Source: Brachycybe producta | Lineage: Eukaryota > Arthropoda > Diplopoda > Playtdesmida > Andrognathidae | Length of the DNA stretch: 64,000 nucleotides | Assembly (NCBI GenBank): GCA_036925085.1 | Contig: JAUPFP010000013.1 | Span: forward strand, 1,427,001 to 1,491,000 | Direction of reading: 5' to 3' | In this document: positions 28,401 to 38,973 of the stretch, in pieces | Layout of the letters: each line of letters starts with the position of its first letter | Numbering within the stretch: the first letter of the stretch is position 1 | Notes under the pieces: generated by a model | Seen by the model: the letters and a program-made list of their open reading frames with translations, nothing else | Database searches by the model: none | What the model was told of the DNA's origin: nothing | Program-made: the position numbers and the translations under genes

Positions 28401-31400
28401 ACACCGTGAATATTTGACGCAACCCGGCACACGTAATGACCGGCGCTGGCGGCATTTGCCGCCCGGGTCAGTACTTGCCTATTATCAAACACATCGAGAG
28501 GTTTTAACTCAACAACCCCCAACTTCCCGACTTATCGGTAGTAATAAATTACTAATAAAATGAACTTCTACTTTGAAAATTATTGCAACGATGACAACTA
28601 ACCAGCACAGTATTTGGTTATAAATTAGGTTCCAAGTATTCCAAGCCAAACTGAATTCGGGATTTCCAAGTAAATTCGAAAAAAACAAATATTTGCGTAA
28701 AAAGCTAACGAGAAAATACAAAACGGTGGACACGACGAAATCCACGAGAAGAAGACGATAGATTTCTTCACCTAATCTTGTTTCCCAACACTTAAAACAA
28801 TAAAACACAAAAAAAAAACTTAAATTAGTAATGGATTAAATCGGTTAAGAGGAAGTCGTTCGATATACGATATAATGTACGCACGATGTTAAGATTGCCG
28901 TAACTTTCATCGTAATTGTGACGAAACCAAAAGTAACAAAGAACACCGAGAACGGTCATCAACAGTAACATCATCCTATAACATAAACTTAGATCGCAAT
29001 CAAACTAACCATAAATTCTGTGATTGATACTTGCCGTAAAAGTGTGACGTAAACTTCGGTACTATTAGCACGATAACCTTCCCATCGGACCATGACTGTA
29101 AAAACCGTCGGCAAAACTATAAAGATGCCAGTGATAACCAATGGTAATGTCATTTCAGTTAGAACTTGCAAATTGGTCTGAAAGTGAAGAAATACGATCA
29201 TTGTAAATTCGATTGCGCATTGTTTTTTACGCTCGTAAAAAGTGAAGTACAGCCGTTTGTGATTTACTTGTAGAGCGTTACGTTCCAGTAGGAACCAGGT
29301 TAAGTAACCACACATTGCCATGGCAGCAAATGCAACAACATGGTTTAGAATGTGTTTTGTGTGTTGTTCACATTTGGCGCAGAAGTTCATAGACTGCATT
29401 TTACTTTTGAGTTTCTCAACTTTGTCCTAAAGTTGGAAAAAAAGAAGGCAAATTCAAAATAAGTCGTAAAAACATCATTTAAATTTCGAAGTGTTTTTAT
29501 GATTATATGTAGAACGCAAGAAATCTAGGTTAGTTTAAGGTTAAGCGGAATTTCAAATTCTGGTAGATACTAGAATAGTAAATGAATGCGATGGGAGATA
29601 CTGTTATGATAATATCTTTAAAAATGACCTTTTTAAACGTGCATTTCATGGGGGGGAGAAGGAATGTCTATAAAAATTATTTTTAAAGATATCATCATGA
29701 AAGTAGTAGTTAGTACATTCATTTGTTTTTCTAATTTTAACAAAATTTAAAAAGCACAATAACCAGGAGTCTCATTACAGAAAGAAATAATACTGTCATA
29801 TGACAGTAAATTCTCATATCTAGTTCCATAACCTTGTAAAAGTCACAAAAGTAAATCACGAAACATTATTATGACAATTATTAATTATAATTATACTTCC
29901 CATTGACTATATATCGCACCTCGGCTGGAAGAGTTGTCACAACTCAAAAAACCTCTTTTTGAGGGGAAAATGAGTTTAAAGTTATCAGAAGATTCATGGC
30001 TTACTTTGCTGAGCTTTTCAAGTGCAAAAACCGTTTTAACTATTCACAATATCGGTTACAATAGATTGAGATAGAAAAAAATACAACTTTAAACTCATTT
30101 TCCCAAAAAAGTGTTTTTTGAGTTGTGCCACTCGTCCAGCCGAGGTGGGATATGTACAACATAAAATGACAGTCATAAAATAATTGCACACATGAAGTTA
30201 TATCGGAAGGTATGAATGTCACAAATTTTAGGACGTTTTCTGTAATGAGGCCCCAGAATTCTAAACCTATATTATAGTTGCTTCGTAATTGTAAAATGAA
30301 GCTTGTGACGTCAGAGTTGTTGACCAAAAAATTTAGGCTTATGTCATTTTGTCTGATAAAAAAAAGGTTAATGACAAAAGAATTACAAAAAACCCTTTTG
30401 TTTAACCTGTACGTTGTGATCGTTTGCTATTATCTATCTGACTGGATGATGTAATAGTATATTTTTGACATTCCCTCTGACGTCATAAGCTTCCTCTTAT
30501 GGTTAGGCGTTAATAAACGTTGCAACATCAGTAGAATTTTGTAATATATGGGATGCGTACCTGCAAATCGTGTAGTATCCCCATATGTTTGAGGTCGCTC
30601 GTCTCTTGCGACACGATCGTAAAGTCCCAACTACAGAATATTAAGTTGCAAAATGTGTGAGCTCCGTAACTGGAGTTGACGGCCAAGTATTTCTTGTAGG
30701 CATTGGCCACCCTTTGAAATAAATTACGGGAGTGATCTATTCAGAATCGAAGTTTTCATCATTCAGGTTGAGAACAAATTCATGATTTAAAATCGTATTT
30801 TTATTAAGGTGGTTTTAAAGTATAAACGCCTCTCAAACTTTGATTAGCCTGTCTTTCAAGTGAAAAATGAAGAGCAACTTGAATGTGTTTTAGAGACTAT
30901 AAGAGTAACACACTCACTTAAGGGTATTTTCAGATTGATATCTTTCAAAATAAACCTTGAAAATCACCCAACTTTAAGCGGATGATATTTTTTAAAATTT
31001 TGACTATAAAAAGTTTATTTTGAAAGATATAAACATAAAAAATATCCTTAAGTTATTGAGCACCCCTTGTAGTTTTTATCACAATTTCTAGTTTCTCTTA
31101 ATTTTGCTTCCAAAAGACACAATAACCAGATTTCGAAAAAAAATCAGTCGTTCATACACCATCCAAAAAACTCCTTGAAAACTTCAAAAATATCTAATAA
31201 TACGAAGCTCTGTTTAGACAGAAAATGCTTTCGTATTGTAATGTAGTCCAACATACCAACGTGCAAGTAAAACCAAACAGAGAAGAAGATGACTAACTGT
31301 GGCCAGTAGATAGGCAAGTGGAAGGTTATAGTAGGAATCACCAATTATGTGAATACTGGAGTTGACATAAGCTCCATAGTATAGTTCAGTCTGAGCTAGA

Positions 31401-34400
31401 TAACCCTAATATCGGGTTTCAAACAAGAACACAATAAATCACATGCGTGCAAACATCTTGAATCTCAAATATATACCGATCCGGTCAGAATGTCCGTAAA
31501 ATTAAAACTTTCTTCCGAACACCTGTTCCTGGCCACGTACGCTTCCTTCATGAGAGTATAACTGTTACGAGCGTCCTCTTTTTTTTCTTGCACAAACGGA
31601 ATTGTCTCGAGACTGGCACTGTCGTCGCATGTTTCTGTCATGTTTCTGTCGTTGGTAAGAGAGACAAGTTGTGGAACCAAGATGAAGGAACAACTGCAAA
31701 ATGTTGACATTTTTTTTTACAAATGGTTCATTCCGTTAATATAAGTTATTGTAGATTACCTGATTATGAAAATGAAGATGTTTAGTAAGACTAATCGTTG
31801 TAAGAATCGAAAATAATAAGCCGTCGAACTTCCGAATCGTCCTTCGATTTCTGTGATGTGTGGGCGCCACAGATCGATTCGACGAACTCCCTCTTTGAAT
31901 TTAATCTTAAACACTTGAAACCCCTTGATGTAATAAAATGAACATGATATGAATTCTTAATCTTAACACTTCCATAACTGAGGATTCTCAAGTCATAAAA
32001 TATGACTTGAGGGAATTTTTTAAACACATATCTCAGCTCCTTGTGTACAAGTAAAATTTACTCTCATTGCATTATGGTAGCAGTACAGTAGAAACCGTTT
32101 AACACAAATTAGAAGGGATAGGAATATTTTTTTCGTGTTAAAAGAAATAATTGTGATGTTATTCCAAGATACCAGATTCCATGTTAAACGGTTTTCACTG
32201 TATATTATAGTGTGACTGACTCGTTTGAATGCGTATCGTGTCCGAGCTCCACAATCCGGTTTTTGAAAGGACTTGCGGCCTGACGTTTGAGACAATTGCT
32301 GTTTCAAAGTTCTTTTCATGGACAACGAATAGTGTAGATCTCGAATGGCTTCCATACGAAGTTGTTCGGACTCTGGTGTCGGTTGGTTTAGTTGCGGATC
32401 TCTCTGGAATGCATCGATCACGTCTAATTGGTCAAGACAATCACGACCCTGAGACATAACCGCTTTCCTTATACGAAGCGTTGCAAATTTCTTCTTTCTC
32501 GGGTTTACAACTCCGTTTATACGAGAAGGCGCCTCGAAAGCATTTTCTAAAAAAAAAAAATTCATCAAAAGGACTTTTATTTTGCACTGATCAGAGTTTA
32601 TTGTGGAGTCACTTTTTAGAAACAAATTTAAATTTAGTGTTATCTGTCACTAGAACTCTGGGGCCTCATTACAGAAAGAAAATAAGACTGTCATATGACA
32701 GTAATTTGTCATATCTACCTTGGTATTATTGTACTAGTCACAAAAGCAAATTAGTTAGCAAATATTATGACAATTATTATCATATTATTGCCATTGACAT
32801 TGTACAGTATTAAAACAATAGTCATAGCACACAGAGTAACGTCATAAGGTATTTTATGACATTTTCTGTAACGAGGCTCTTGGTTAAGCATTATTGAAAA
32901 TAAATTAAACATGTTTTAAAAACTAAGATCATATTATGGAAATATATTCATGTTAATTTTACAAATTAAACTTTTTATTACAGTTTGAAATGATCAAATT
33001 TCGTTTTTTTTTTGGAAGTTTATCAGACAATTTTTTTGAATTTTCGTCATAACTTGAAATGAAAAACAAATTGAGAATTTGAAATTGGCATAAATATTTT
33101 ATTTTAAAAGATGGATGTGACCTCGTACATGAAAATTCCTCTTAACGTGCTTGATTTACACTTCTAGTTTTTAAAAAGCTTTCCATTTCATTTTATTGTT
33201 TACTTCTTTCTGCAAGTGGCTGCAATTTATATTTCTGTGTAAAAAAAAATCTTGCCTATCTGATGGCTCGGTAGTTCACTTAGAATGTTACTCGAAGTGA
33301 CCGAGACCCCACTTTGCCTTCGATGTTGCGATGTCGGTGGATGTTCAAAGTTCTCGGCTGCTAAGTTTGGATTTTCTTGTATCCAATGAAGTTCTTCTTC
33401 TTCTTCTTGTGCTGTCTTTTGAATTCCATCTAGTTGGAGTTTTTAATTAAGAAAAATAAAAACATGTGACTTGAAATAAACAGTTGTTAAACTACTAGTT
33501 AAATTAGATTTTAAGTACAGTTAAAACCGTTTAATGTTAAAACGATTAACATGAAAAATCGGATGACACGAAATATGTTTTCGGTGTCAGTCTCGTAGAA
33601 TCGCACACAAACCACTTTTGATGGTCGATTTCGACTGCTAAATGAAGTGGCAGGTGGTTAGCCTGCGGTTGGTTGCTATGGATTTTCCATGAAAATTCGA
33701 CTCAAAAGTGACAACTCAATTTCATTTTGCAGTCGAAAAGTAGTAAAAAAAAATGGGCATATAATACGAAATTCGCTTAACATGAAAGAAATATTCTGGT
33801 TACTTCCATTTAACACTATTAAATGGTTTCCATTTAACACTATTAGATGGTTTCCACTTTAGTTTAACAGTTTAATTATAGTTTCAACTTATACCAAGTA
33901 CACACCTGATAATTTAAATGCATTTAAATAATAAATGTGGTCTATAGAACCCTGTGAAGGGCAAACAAACAATATTTCGAATTCAATTTAATTCAGTTAA
34001 TAATCTGAAAATATTGAGTTAATACTTAAATATAAAATATATAAACTATTGACAAAATATTGATTTAGTATTTCAATTTAAAATATTAATAGTCAATTTT
34101 TATTTGGATTTATGTCCTTAACTGGATTCCGTATTATTCATCTAAACATATTTAATTTGAATTCATTTAATTCATGTGTGTGTACAATGTATTATGTAGG
34201 TGCTTAAACCACGGTACTGCTTTAACTACAGTACTAAAAATATAAAAAATTTTAAAATTGCAGTTTAATTTAAAAATAAATAGTAGTGAAAACTATTGTA
34301 AATTAGCTTTTAACGTGGTTTTGATTCGTTTCAAACAAAAAGGAGTTAAGATATTTCATGGACAGCCGATTTTCAAAATGTAATTGATCTGCATTTCAGG

Positions 34401-34855
34401 AGTAACACACTAAAGAGAAATTAAAAGTGTGTTAGAAACTAGAATGGTTTCTAAAGAGTATTTTTTTTTATGTTGATATATTTAAAAAAAGAAAACGTTT
34501 TACAAACATAAGTTTAAAATAATATCGTCTGCTTAAAGTTAAAGTTGCGTCATTTTCAAACTGATATAAAAAGTATTGTTTTAAAAAGAAGATATCAACA
34601 TTGAAAACACCACCATAAGTAATTTTACTTCTAGTTTCTAAAACCCTTTAAAACCAGCTTAACAACTACATTCATTTGTATTAAGTTAGTAGTTAAATTA
34701 CTATTTTAGTAGTTGGTACTCATTACAGTGTAATATTATGATGATATCATACATACTTTTCAGTATGTATTTTTTTTTTACTTACAATCTCCCATTTCCA
34801 TTGCTTCTGGATTCAGTTGTGTACTGAATTGCCATCCTGTGTTTTTATGTGCCAT
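25426..34855 (-). CDS. TMC: Transmembrane channel-like protein A (TMC family)
   Basis: TMC proteins are multi-pass membrane proteins; family members form mechanotransduction channels or modulate ion and zinc transport. Seventeen phase-consistent exons give 859 residues: 34786-34855, 33256-33429, 32221-32546, 31760-31905, 31477-31693, 31257-31405, 30561-30711, 29268-29426, 29035-29177, 28885-28975, 28603-28790, 27582-27657, 27366-27496, 27108-27272, 25902-25980, 25653-25812, 25426-25580. Landmarks are IEGRFGSSTAYYFRFLQRLV before TM1, the family signature CWETRLGEEIYRL (exon 11, residue ~543), NQILCWLGSLYSPL, CGPFRG, and a C-terminal helix (TNKDMVKRLQQQL) followed by a Pro/Gln-rich tail. About ten hydrophobic segments are visible. 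The sequence resembles the TMC4-8 group more than TMC1-3. Introns 2 and 9 look like GC-AG. Introns are full of inverted-repeat insertions. The neighbour TMC-B is its inverted paralogue. Confidence 0.93.
25581..25652 (-). other. TMC: Frame-preserving 72-nt last intron of TMC-A
   Basis: The last intron is exactly 72 nt and contains no in-frame stop, so retention would insert 24 mostly hydrophobic residues into the C-terminal tail without a frameshift. Donor GTTATT is weak and acceptor TTTTTAACAG is good. Whether both forms exist is inference. Confidence 0.5.
26085..26500. repeat. Foldback repeat, second subfamily, TMC-A intron 14
   Basis: Long inverted repeat: the left arm runs from AAGCGAACGTTTTTTAGAAAC and the right arm ends near AAAATGTTCGCT. 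It includes the shared themes CAAAACTAGAATGG and CTATTCTAGTTTC. It is close to a perfect hairpin of roughly 190-bp arms by eye. Confidence 0.75.
26575..26930. repeat. Foldback repeat, first subfamily, TMC-A intron 14
   Basis: The left arm contains TCTTAATTATTATGTCTTTCAGG and AAAACTAGAACGGTAGCTGA; the right arm contains the reverse complements, ending in GCGTGTACGCTTTAAACTACC. It directly follows the second-subfamily copy. Confidence 0.75.
27990..28115. repeat. Short tandem AT-rich repeat in TMC-A intron 11
   Basis: Several imperfect copies of AAATCACAATTTAATAAA end in AATCATGATTTTTTCC. The copies differ by single substitutions. It has no coding potential. Confidence 0.6.
28300..28505 (-). 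pseudogene. Isolated Ig-like domain fragment in TMC-A intron 11
   Basis: An open minus-strand stretch, richer in G+C than the intron around it, encodes VLTRAANAASAGHYVCRVAS followed by NIHGVKMFTKLQ. This matches the C-terminal half of an I-set/Ig fold (xAGxYxCxVxNxxG). Only half a domain is present, with no partner exon, signal peptide or clear splice sites. I read it as a transposed gene fragment or a piece of an uncharacterised element; a real nested exon is possible but unsupported. Confidence 0.35.
29767..30254. mobile_element. MITE (GAGGCCC ends) in TMC-A intron 7
   Basis: Ends are inverted repeats GTCTCATTACAGAAAG and TTTCTGTAATGAGGCCCC, with the internal palindrome CTGTCATATGACAG near the left end. 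The same family is complete at 32660-32879 and present as fragments at about 37915-38332. This copy is interrupted by another element at 29917-30147. Confidence 0.7.
29917..30147. mobile_element. MITE nested within another MITE
   Basis: Terminal inverted repeats of about 35 bp begin CACCTCGGCTGGAAGAGTTG and end with the reverse complement of CACCTCGGCTGGACGAGTGG, with long subterminal inverted repeats around CTTTAAACTCATTTTCCC. It lies inside the 29767-30254 element, so it is the younger insertion. Confidence 0.75.
30800..31140. repeat. Foldback repeat, first subfamily (clear full-length copy)
   Basis: Representative copy in TMC-A intron 6. The left arm reads AAGGTGGTTTTAAAGTATAA, then TGTCTTTCAAGTG and TGTGTTTTAGAGACTA, then GATATCTTTCAAAATAAACC. 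The right arm is its reverse complement (TTTATTTTGAAAGATAT, then TAGTTTCTCTTAATTTTGC). Each arm is about 150 bp. No coding capacity is visible. Other copies are at about 890-1215, 26575-26930, 34320-34690, 41665-42025, 48285-48650 and 58930-59260. Confidence 0.8.
32085..32202. mobile_element. Pogo/Tigger-like MITE in TMC-A intron 3
   Basis: Ends are ACAGTAGAAACCGTTTAACA and TGTTAAACGGTTTTCACTGT, inverted and flanked by TA. It is the most compact copy of the family seen at 8180-8321. Confidence 0.7.
32660..32879. mobile_element. MITE with GGGGCCTCATTACAG ends, TMC-A intron 2
   Basis: A complete copy: left end GGGGCCTCATTACAGAAAG, right end TTTTCTGTAACGAGGCTC, with ACTGTCATATGACAGT near the left end and an internal ATTATGACAATTATTATC segment. 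Confidence 0.7.
33517..33858. mobile_element. Pogo/Tigger-like MITE, larger copy, TMC-A intron 1
   Basis: Begins ACAGTTAAAACCGTTTAA and ends with a duplicated TTAACACTATTAAATGG-type terminus before TTTCCACT. The interior (about 33590-33730) is less AT-rich and absent from the shorter copies, so this may be closer to a longer parental element. Confidence 0.5.
34320..34690. repeat. Foldback repeat, first subfamily, TMC-A intron 1
   Basis: Contains GTGTGTTAGAAACTAGAATGG on the left and TACTTCTAGTTTCTAAAACCC on the right, with the usual TCATTTTCAAACTG centre. Confidence 0.65.
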
Positions 34856-35032
34856 TATTAAAATAATATCTATGAAGAAGAAGAAGAAAAAATATAGAAA
34901 GAATATTTAGAGAAAAAACAAAAAAAATATTGTACTAATTAATTTCTAAATAAGAACAAAATACTGGAATTGTATCCTCTCTCTCTATCTCCTCTTGTGT
35001 TTATCAATGACAGATAACAAGTATTTCTGACT

Positions 35033-35086
<54 letters not shown>

Positions 35087-35625
35087 GCAAAAAGGCAACA
35101 ACTTTTTTTCTGAGGTTGAGTGAACACAAACTATGGAAAAAGGGAAGCATGGGGCCAAAATTCAGTTGTTATTTAAAAAAAGGGGAGGGAAGATAGTCTC
35201 TTCTAGTTAAAAAGGGGAAAACTTGCCAAAAAAATAATACTTTTTTTCCCCCCTTTTATAATTTAAAAAAAAAAGTTAAGTCTTCTGTGTTTTCTTTGCT
35301 CTTTTTATATATTCTTCACTTCCACTTGACTTACTTCATTCGGTGTAGATTGAAGGGATGTTTGGCATATGTTGCATATATTTAGTGAAGTCTACAGGGT
35401 TTAATTAAAGTGATGTATTGGTGGAATATAAAATCTAAATGAAACGAAACAAGAGAGTGAGGATTTTATTATATAAAACGGTCATAGAACCTACTAAGTT
35501 GTAAAAAAAAAAATATCTTCCTTGCTTATCTACAAATTGACAGTAGTTTTACGCTCGTAGTTGTTGTTTTGGGTGTTTAAAAATGTATATATAAGTCTGA
35601 CTATGATCTGATATCATCACTCAAA
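34856..35625. other. TMC-A upstream region
   Basis: Directly upstream of the TMC-A ATG on the minus strand. It contains a (CT)n run of more than 40 bp (about 35036-35083) and poly-A/T tracts. A TATATATAA at about 35587 faces the other way and suits the TMC-B upstream exon at 35626. Confidence 0.5.
35036..35083. repeat. (CT)n microsatellite upstream of TMC-A
   Basis: Uninterrupted CT dinucleotides lie about 180 bp upstream of the TMC-A start codon, on the minus strand a GA repeat. GA repeats can act as GAGA-factor sites in arthropod promoters; that role is inference. Confidence 0.85.
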
Positions 35626-35668
35626 ATGACTGACCATTCAGAATATTCACCTTTTTCATTGGACTCAG
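35626..35668 (+). other. TMC: Candidate alternative first exon of TMC-B (distal)
   Basis: ATG in good context (TCAAAATGA) opens 14 codons (MTDHSEYSPFSLDS) and then a GTATTG donor in phase 1. A TATATATAA lies about 38 bp upstream. The phase fits the exon at 42366-43053, giving an 848-residue isoform. Support is structural only, so the link to TMC-B is inference. Confidence 0.4.
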
Positions 35669-36129
35669 GTATTGTGTGTTGTTTCTGTTTAGTTTTATCA
35701 TGATTGATATTTATGAGGATTATTATTATTATTGGAATTTTTTCTCACAATCAAATTGTTTCTAGCTTTTTTTTTTGAATGAGATTATGCAATGATATTT
35801 GGTGATTGGAGAGAAAACTTTCAATTTATTCTATTTGGTATATAGTTTTCATATTGTAATCGAAGTGCAAACAGATTAATAGGGATTACAAGATTTAATT
35901 TGTACTTAGACAGGAAACTGATTTAGAACTTAGCTTGTATTTTTGGAATGAATACAACAAGCAAGGATATAAAATTCCAGTACAAGTACAAAGTTTGTAT
36001 ATAGATGTGTATTTTAGTTAATGATTTTTGAATGATGTTAAGAGAATATGAAGTGATTCAGTATTCATATCAGCAAAATATATGGACACAGTTAATGAGA
36101 GGTTAATGAAAACCAATATCAACCCCGAA

Positions 36130-36625
36130 CAGTTGATCAGAGTCACTTCAAAGTGGTTTAAAAACTCAAAAGTCATTCCAAAGGGGTTTTAAAAACTTAA
36201 AAATTACCCCAAAGTGATTTATAAAATTAAGAATAACTCCAAAGTGGCTTATAAACTTGAAAATTACCCCAAATTAATTTATAAAATTCTGAGTCACTCA
36301 AATGTGGTTTATAAATTTCGGAGTCACTCCAAAGTGATTTATAAATTTCAGTGTCACTCCAAAGTGATTTATAAATTTCGGAGTTACTCCAAAGTGGTTT
36401 ATAAATTTCAGAGTCACTCCTAAGTGGTTCATAAACTACAGAATCACTCCAAAGTTTGCTTATACATTTTACAGTTACCGTGTAGTTCAAAGTGATTTAT
36501 AAACTTCAGAATGAATCTAAAATGGTTAATAAATTACAGAATCACTCCAAAATGGTTTATAAACTTCAGAGTCGTCACTCTAAAGCAGTTTTATAAACTT
36601 AACAGTCACTCTTAAATTGTTTGAG
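36130..36625. repeat. 30-bp minisatellite
   Basis: About 16 imperfect copies of a 30-bp unit of the form CCAAAGTGATTTATAAATTT plus CAGAGTCACT. Because the period is a multiple of three, some frames stay open on both strands and give apparent repetitive proteins. No initiation context, splice sites or homology support a gene. Confidence 0.9.
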
Positions 36626-37548
36626 GAAGTCAAAGTCAAGCAGCATGTGGTTTTCATTGTTTTCTTGTACATTATCTCAAAAATGATAATTCATGAGTTA
36701 AATTGAGTCTTTTTTGAGTCCTTGGAAGTTATTTTTCTACGTAATATTATTTTGGCTAAAGTTCAGTTGAAAAAAGAAAGGCATCATCATCATCATCATA
36801 TGACGTTTTTATTTCTAAATGTAACTTCTGCCAGATATTTTTTTTTTTCTTTCTGGAAATTTAGTTCATGGCAAATCTATATGTACGCGCACAACTCATC
36901 AACATCTAAGAATGGAACTCTATTTAGCATCAATCGGTTTCCCTTTTTATTTTTCAATGAACGAAAAAAAAAAAATAAAGAATTAGTAATATACTCTGTA
37001 CACATTGCTGGATATAATATTATTATTTAAATTATTACCTTGACCATTTGAAAAAAAATATACATGTATATTTATAATAGTTGGTCATTGCACTTGATGA
37101 TTTCAGAAATAATTTAAAGAAATTTATGTTTGCTCGACTGTTCTTAGAATTGGTTTAAACTTTAAAAGTAGTTAAAAGTTATTTTTGAGTTTTGGTTTTA
37201 AAAGGTTTGAAAAACATAAAAACGTCTCTTTTTTATGTTTTTCACAACTTAAAATCTCAAAATAAAGATTTTTTTTTTCAAATGAAAAAAAACCCGAAAT
37301 AATGTTGAAGAAAAAAGATAAAGCAAAACAATTTGAATCGATTTTTTTCTTTCTAAAAAGCTGTGAAGTTGTGTAGAAGAGAAAAAAAATAAATAAATGA
37401 CACTATTTGCAACACCTGTTTAAAAAAACTCCACAAATCCTTTGAGACTTATAAAGGAAATGCAATTTGGTGGTCATTTTATTGTTCATTGGTCAGTTTG
37501 TGAGAATGTGTCTCCATTATCATTCTGATAGCACAGCTGTCTTGGCCA

Positions 37549-37754
37549 ACAGGTAGTTAGAAATCGGGGAGAACTTCAGTTGGCTCCGCCCTTTTTGTGC
37601 CGACCGGCAACTTCTAATTGGTTGGTTATGTAGTCTGACGTCACATGCTCCGCCCTTTTCAACGTCGAACCACTAAACAAACCAATTAGAAGTTGCCGGT
37701 CGTCATAAAAACGGCGGAGCCAACTTCTGTATGTCCCGATTTCTAATTGCCTGT
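37549..37754. mobile_element. MITE with ACAGG termini
   Basis: Inverted ends ACAGGTAGTTAGAAATCGGG and CCCGATTTCTAATTGCCTGT, with long inner inverted repeats (CGGCAACTTCTAATTGG, GGCTCCGCC). The same family lies at 60394-60586 and 60778-60972. It is unusually GC-rich for this region. Confidence 0.75.
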
Positions 37755-37914
37755 CTGTCTTGACCATCACATCATTCTGTCTCTCTGGAGATTAAAGTGG
37801 ATCAACTTCTCTTTTTAATCTCAGTAATGAGTTTCTATCTAGAGAAAGAACCGGCCATTATGTTATTAATTTACTATTACAGTTTACTTTGGCGTCAAAA
37901 TGTCACCTAAAAGT

Positions 37915-38332
37915 TATAAAATCGTGACACTCATACCTTATGACGACACTGCTTGTGCGTTATTATTTCATGATTATCACATTATGTTGTACACTAACTA
38001 GTCAATGGCAGTCATATGACAATAGTTGTCATGATAATATTTTGTAAATTGCGTTTGTGACTATATTACAAAGTTATAAGCCAGATATGACCCCCTGGAT
38101 ACTTTGCATTTTGAACTGAAATTTAAGACAAGCTCGAAAGTGTTTATGACAGTTTCAAGTTACAGAAAGTTAATGCGATTATTTTATGACAGTAAATTGT
38201 CATATTTAGCTTATAACTTTGTAACAGTCACAATATGACACGTATGACAGTAATAGAACAATAGCGCACAGGCAGTGCCATAATAAGATTACGCTTGTCA
38301 CAATTTTATGACGTTTTCTGTAATGATGCCCC
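37915..38332. mobile_element. Two fragments of the GAGGCCC-ended MITE family
   Basis: CAGTCATATGACAATAG, TTGTGACTATATTACAAAG and the right end TTTTCTGTAATGATGCCCC recur in two adjacent partial copies, upstream of the TMC-B exon at 38974. Confidence 0.55.
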
Positions 38333-38973
38333 TAGTTTCCAATAAACTTTAAACTTTTTTTTCTTCTTAATATTGATTCTGAATACGTTTAGGAATTAGG
38401 TAACTTTATACAGCGGTTGCGAGCCACATTCTGAGAAGATTTTTGTGATCAGTAGTTGCGTGCCTAGAATATTTACCTACTTTTATGGTACATTTTATTG
38501 CATATTCTGAAAGCTCCAATAAAGTTGAGGGCTGTTTGAATTGGACACAGTAAAGACCGCTATTGCTTATCTTGTGTTATTATAGTTATTAACTTATTAC
38601 AATATATCAGAAAGATTTTATGATTTTGTTGTTTACTGAAGACAGCAACAACAATTTCAATTTTGTGACACTGTAATAACTCATGCGTCCAGGACATTAA
38701 CCTTCTTCGAGCCTTGAAAATCTAAACATCTCAATCGAAAACGTGAACTTTATGAATTATGATGATGTCACGAAACCATTAACAAACATTTGTTTTGTTA
38801 TCGTCATTTTCCGTTTTCAGTCTAAACTGTATTCAGATTAGACTACACAATATACACATCCCGAGTTGAGTTATTTCAGTTGTGATCACTTTCGATCGAT
38901 TCACTCCTAGAGTTCCATTGATTTCTTGTTACATCTATTGTTTAATATGCATTGTTTATGTTTGTATATCAAA

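Noticed and set aside
36214-36490. Repetitive open frames on both strands
   Set aside because: Produced by a 30-bp minisatellite whose period is a multiple of three; no initiation or splice signals.
36780-36800. A His-tag-like CATCAT run
   Set aside because: A simple trinucleotide repeat in non-coding DNA; no gene context.
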